Source of the DNA: Climacteris rufus
Lineage: Eukaryota > Chordata > Aves > Passeriformes > Climacteridae
NCBI GenBank assembly: GCA_013398175.1
Contig: VZRZ01000240.1
Span: 125,505 to 189,504 of the forward strand
Direction of reading: 5' to 3'
DNA: 64,000 nucleotides
Made by a program: the position numbers and the translations under genes. The notes under the pieces were generated by a model. The model ran no database searches. It saw only the letters and a program-made list of their open reading frames with translations, and was not told where the DNA came from. Shown one piece after another: positions 60,846-64,000 of this stretch; within the stretch, counting starts at the first letter, position 1, and each line of letters opens with the position of its first letter.

Positions 60846-62981
60846 TTTTCTTCTTTTTTTTTTTTTTCCTTTTTCCCTTAGGTAGTATTTGTCATATGCG
60901 AGAAAAATAATGTTGCTCCTTCTCCCACCATTCTCAGTGGGTTAGTTATCATGCTGTTAACCCTCCCTCATACACACATTTGTATCAATTTTCCCCCCTA
61001 CTTCTTTAGTTCTGGGCAGATAATGAATTTTTGACTTAGCCACAGTGGGAGAATAAGCCAAATGTAGAAGAAGAGATCCCACAGAAGCAGAGATCACATA
61101 GTAAACATAGGCTGGGATACAGACTATGCTCCTAAACTTGTATTTACGTTTATGCACATAAGGTGGGCTAGTGTCAAATTCCCTGAGGTTTTGAGATACC
61201 TGAGAGTGTACAAAACACAGAATATTTGCACTGTCAAAGCCCTCAGACAATAGAAAGATGTGTATTAGCCTTTGCTCATATGCTTCCATGGAAAAGAGAG
61301 GAAGATGCACCTTCATCACCTCAGAGATTGCTGCTTCTAGTGAGAGCATTCAAAACTACAAAGTGCTCTCTCTGCTGCATGCTAACTATGTTGAAGTTAT
61401 TCCCTAAACTGCTGGGGGGGTTCATGTCTAGAAATGTTATGGGTTTTAACATAGGAGTGGAAAACTTGCATGCTTCTTTCTGAAAACAAATAAGAGATCT
61501 TGTCTAACTATGTAATTCAACATTTAATTTACATCCAGCCACTGTTGAATGTTTTCCCCCCATTACAACTGGTTTTCAACTTACAGATTTTGTTGAATGG
61601 AGTTAGGATAAAAGTTCTTGAGGTTTCTTGGTTTTGGCTTTTTTTGAAAAAACATTACTTTTTCTCAGATATGTCCACACAATAGTGCATTAACAGCACT
61701 GCTCAAAACACAACCATTTGAAACCCAAACAGTTCCTTAGTGACCACTCATCCATTAGGAGTCAAAAACTCCCTGTGTCCAATGAGTGAAACAAGGCTTG
61801 GGAGTAAACACTGGACTGACTCACAATACCCCCAGTGACTTGTGATGTCAATTTTGCCTCATTATTCTGGAATTTTTAACTAGATCATACCTGAAACGTA
61901 AAACTCAGCGAGAGGCTTCTCAAAGTAACAAGAGGACAGCAGTTTTATGAATAGGCTTTTTGAGGGTTAAGGAAGGGATAAAGAAAAATGAAAACAAAAT
62001 GAAAACACTTCAATGTATTCATGAAAAATAATGCATCATCATTGCTCTCTACAGAGAACTATTAGCTTGTGTTACATTTTGGGAGGCAATACGCAATTTC
62101 ACGTCTATGACATCTCTTGTCCTTTCATATTGGTAAAGGTATTGTGGAACTGAAAGAAAGGACCGTGTGCTTAGGCTTTTTTTTTCCCTATGCATCTGCT
62201 TGTGGACCCTATTAAAGACAGAATAACAGGTTAGAGGAAACCTTGTCCTAAATCAGTGCAGCTGTTTTTATGTGAATGAGCGAGACAGGTACCTGACGGC
62301 CAGAACCGATGTGTTTGCGTCAGCAGCACAACTGCTACCTCTGAGTGGTGCCATTCATTTCTCAGGTGTGACACACTGATGAGTGGCTTTCCTGTGACCA
62401 GCCTGGCACATCTCACCAGGGCTTTCAGGGTTTTTTAGCCTCCAAAGACAAAACTTTTGTCTGGTGCTTAACTACGTGGTTACTGGTGAGGGCATTTTTG
62501 TGTCTGAATGAACCCATCTGTTTTGGTGTGTAGCCTTGGAGCTGCTGGATAGGGGTGGAGAAGGGGGTGGAGAAGGGAGTGGATGGAGAAGGAGCAGTGC
62601 ACATACCTCCACCTCCCCTCTCTGCAGAGGGGGGATGAGCAGCGGAGCTCCTGCTGCCAGCACTGATCTCATGCCTTGGCTGTGCAGACATTTAAGTGCA
62701 CCCAGGAGCAGAATAATGACCTAGTACATGGCAAAGCATGCTTGTATCTGTGTGGATATGGCTATAGATGTATAACCCCCTGAAGATTATACTGCTGTAA
62801 GTCACTGTCCATCATTCCTGTGCAATGAGATTGATTCCCTCATCTATTCTTGCCTGCTCATGGAAGCATCCTTGTTGATGGAACAGGGCATTAAAATTTC
62901 AAAGCCTCATCTTGTCTTATAGCTTTAATTAGTCTTACAGCCTTAACTCTGCTTCTTGGGTAATTTCATCAGCCTGCTATT

Positions 62982-63372
62982 TCATAGATCCGTAAACTCT
63001 TGGAATGGTTTGGGTTGGAAGGGACCTTAAGCATCACCTCATTCCACCCCCTGCCATGGGCAGGGACACTTTCCACTATCCCAGGTTGCTCCAAGCCCCA
63101 TCCAACCTGGCCTTGGACACTTTCAGGGATGATGCAGACACAGCTTCTCTGGGAAACCTGTGCCAGGGCCTCACCACCCTCACAGGGAACAATTTATTCC
63201 CAGTATCGAATCTAATCCTTCTCTCTGGCAGTTTCTCTCTGGCATTCGCAAGTCATTCCCTCTTGTGCTATCAGTGCTTGCTCTTGCAAAAAGCCCCTCC
63301 ACAACTCTCTTGGAGCCCCTTTGGGTACTGGAAGGCTGCTACAAATTCTTCCCAGAACATTCTCTTTTTGCT
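62982..63372 (-). mobile_element. CR1 LINE, well-preserved 3' end
   Basis: Antisense CR1 text runs continuously: ATGGTTTGGGTTGGAAGGGA, CCCTGCCATGGGCAGGGACA, TCCAACCTGGCCTTGGACAC, CTCACCACCCTCACAGGGAA and GGTACTGGAAGGCTGCTAC. It is about 390 bp, the longest clear recent CR1 in the window, lies antisense to GRIN3A, and is the same subgroup as the copy at 36.25 kb. Confidence 0.93.
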
Positions 63373-63544
63373 TGCTAGTTCTAGTTCTTGCCTCAAGTAA
63401 GCTTCCCAAAAAGAGATGTGGAATGACCAAATCATCAAGCTTGAGAGAAAATAATTTTATTAAATTATTCTTAAATATACTAGAAAGATACTGCTGCTGG
63501 AGAATGATAGTACTGCTAAAGATCTAATGAGCAGTTCTTGCAAC

Positions 63545-63568
63545 AAATAAACAAATAAATAAACAAAG
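63545..63568. repeat. (AAATAAAC)-type simple repeat
   Basis: AAATAAACAAATAAATAAAC is a short A-rich microsatellite. Confidence 0.85.
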
Positions 63569-64000
63569 CTGAAATGAGCAAATGGCACACTCTGGACTCG
63601 TTCAAACCAAAATGACACCAGTAAAGCTTTGATGCAGTTATCGCAGACTGTCAGTATGAATGTCAGCTCCCATATTTTGACACAGCATTGAGGAGATTCA
63701 TTCAGCTGTCAGACTCGAGGATCTGGCCCTTCACCCTCTGAAATTTGTACAGGCTGCCTTTCCATACAAATCTGTCAGTGGCCCTCCTGAAATAGCATTG
63801 CTCAGATACTGCCAGCGTGTCTGTGCAATACCCAGCACTTGCAATTCCCAAAGATTCACATTAGAGATTTCTAGCTTAGGAGGTGTAGTCAGAGCCTCTT
63901 ATCTGTTTCCTGAAGTTATTGAGTAAAGGAGTTTTAACTTGAAGTCCCTGGCACGAATCTCACTGGTGCTGCTTACAGCGCATGCAAATGCTCAGCAGCC

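Larger units (their letters stand above)
60840..64000 (+). other. GRIN3A: GRIN3A intron 2, 5' part (runs off the window)
   Basis: The phase-2 intron starts at a consensus GTAAGT donor followed at once by a long T-rich run (about 60845-60875). A U-rich stretch just after a donor is the kind of site that TIA-1-type splicing factors use to help recognise a donor. Apart from a CR1 copy at 62.98-63.37 kb, a short GGAGAAGG-like purine repeat near 62.56-62.61 kb and a short AAATAAAC-type run near 63.55 kb, nothing recognisable is seen. The 130-codon minus-strand frame at 60957-61349 matches no family I know. Confidence 0.9.

Noticed and set aside
60957..61349. A 130-codon minus-strand frame in intron 2
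   Set aside because: No family is recognised, there is no splice-site support, and the peptide composition is unremarkable.
1..64000. CRISPR array, phage, plasmid or bacterial operon
   Set aside because: The window has spliced vertebrate exons, avian retroelements and no regularly spaced repeats or dense collinear genes.

Overview
This is a nuclear genomic window from a bird, most likely a passerine. Its marks are about eleven CR1 retrotransposon fragments in the avian 3'-end format, a SINE with a tRNA-Ile-like head of the TguSINE1 type, an avian ERVL-type LTR remnant, an AT-rich background and one strong CpG island. There is no bacterial or archaeal gene organisation, operon or CRISPR array.

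Only one protein-coding gene is supported: GRIN3A on the + strand, encoding the GluN3A (NR3A) subunit of NMDA-type ionotropic glutamate receptors. The window holds its 5' part. A CpG-island promoter and 5' region lies at about 33140-35330. It is interrupted by a 772-base run of N (33938-34709) that hides the start codon, signal peptide and first part of exon 1. The readable end of exon 1 is 34710-35034, intron 1 is 35035-60234 (25,200 bp), exon 2 is 60235-60839, and the start of intron 2 runs to the window end. Exon 1 and exon 2 together encode most of the extracellular amino-terminal domain. The glycine-binding domain and channel lie downstream of the window.

Positions 1 to about 33140 look like a gene-poor 5' flank. 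It contains simple repeats, an ancient CR1 (about 3130-4075) with a shorter CR1 tail before it, CR1 copies near 10.3, 18.5, 25.0 and 32.4-32.8 kb, the SINE at 22.93-23.06 kb, an internally deleted LTR at 24.50-24.65 kb, and two diverged copies of an unidentified repeat near 8.3 and 20.3 kb. I could not assign any open reading frame there to a known gene.

Intron 1 is mostly unique AT-rich sequence with CR1 copies near 36.2, 40.7, 44.3 and 47.2 kb. It also has a compound microsatellite at 39.43 kb, an isolated GC/CpG-rich patch with a short tandem repeat at 47.6-47.9 kb, and next to it a minus-strand open stretch with exon-like borders (48300-48629). Near the 3' end of intron 1 two related non-coding segments lie 1.2 kb apart (58.4 and 59.65 kb). 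Intron 2 contains a well-preserved CR1 at 62.98-63.37 kb.

I found no convincing new biological system. The observations most worth checking are the hidden GRIN3A start, the possible nested antisense exon with its CpG patch, and the two pairs of unidentified duplicated non-coding segments.
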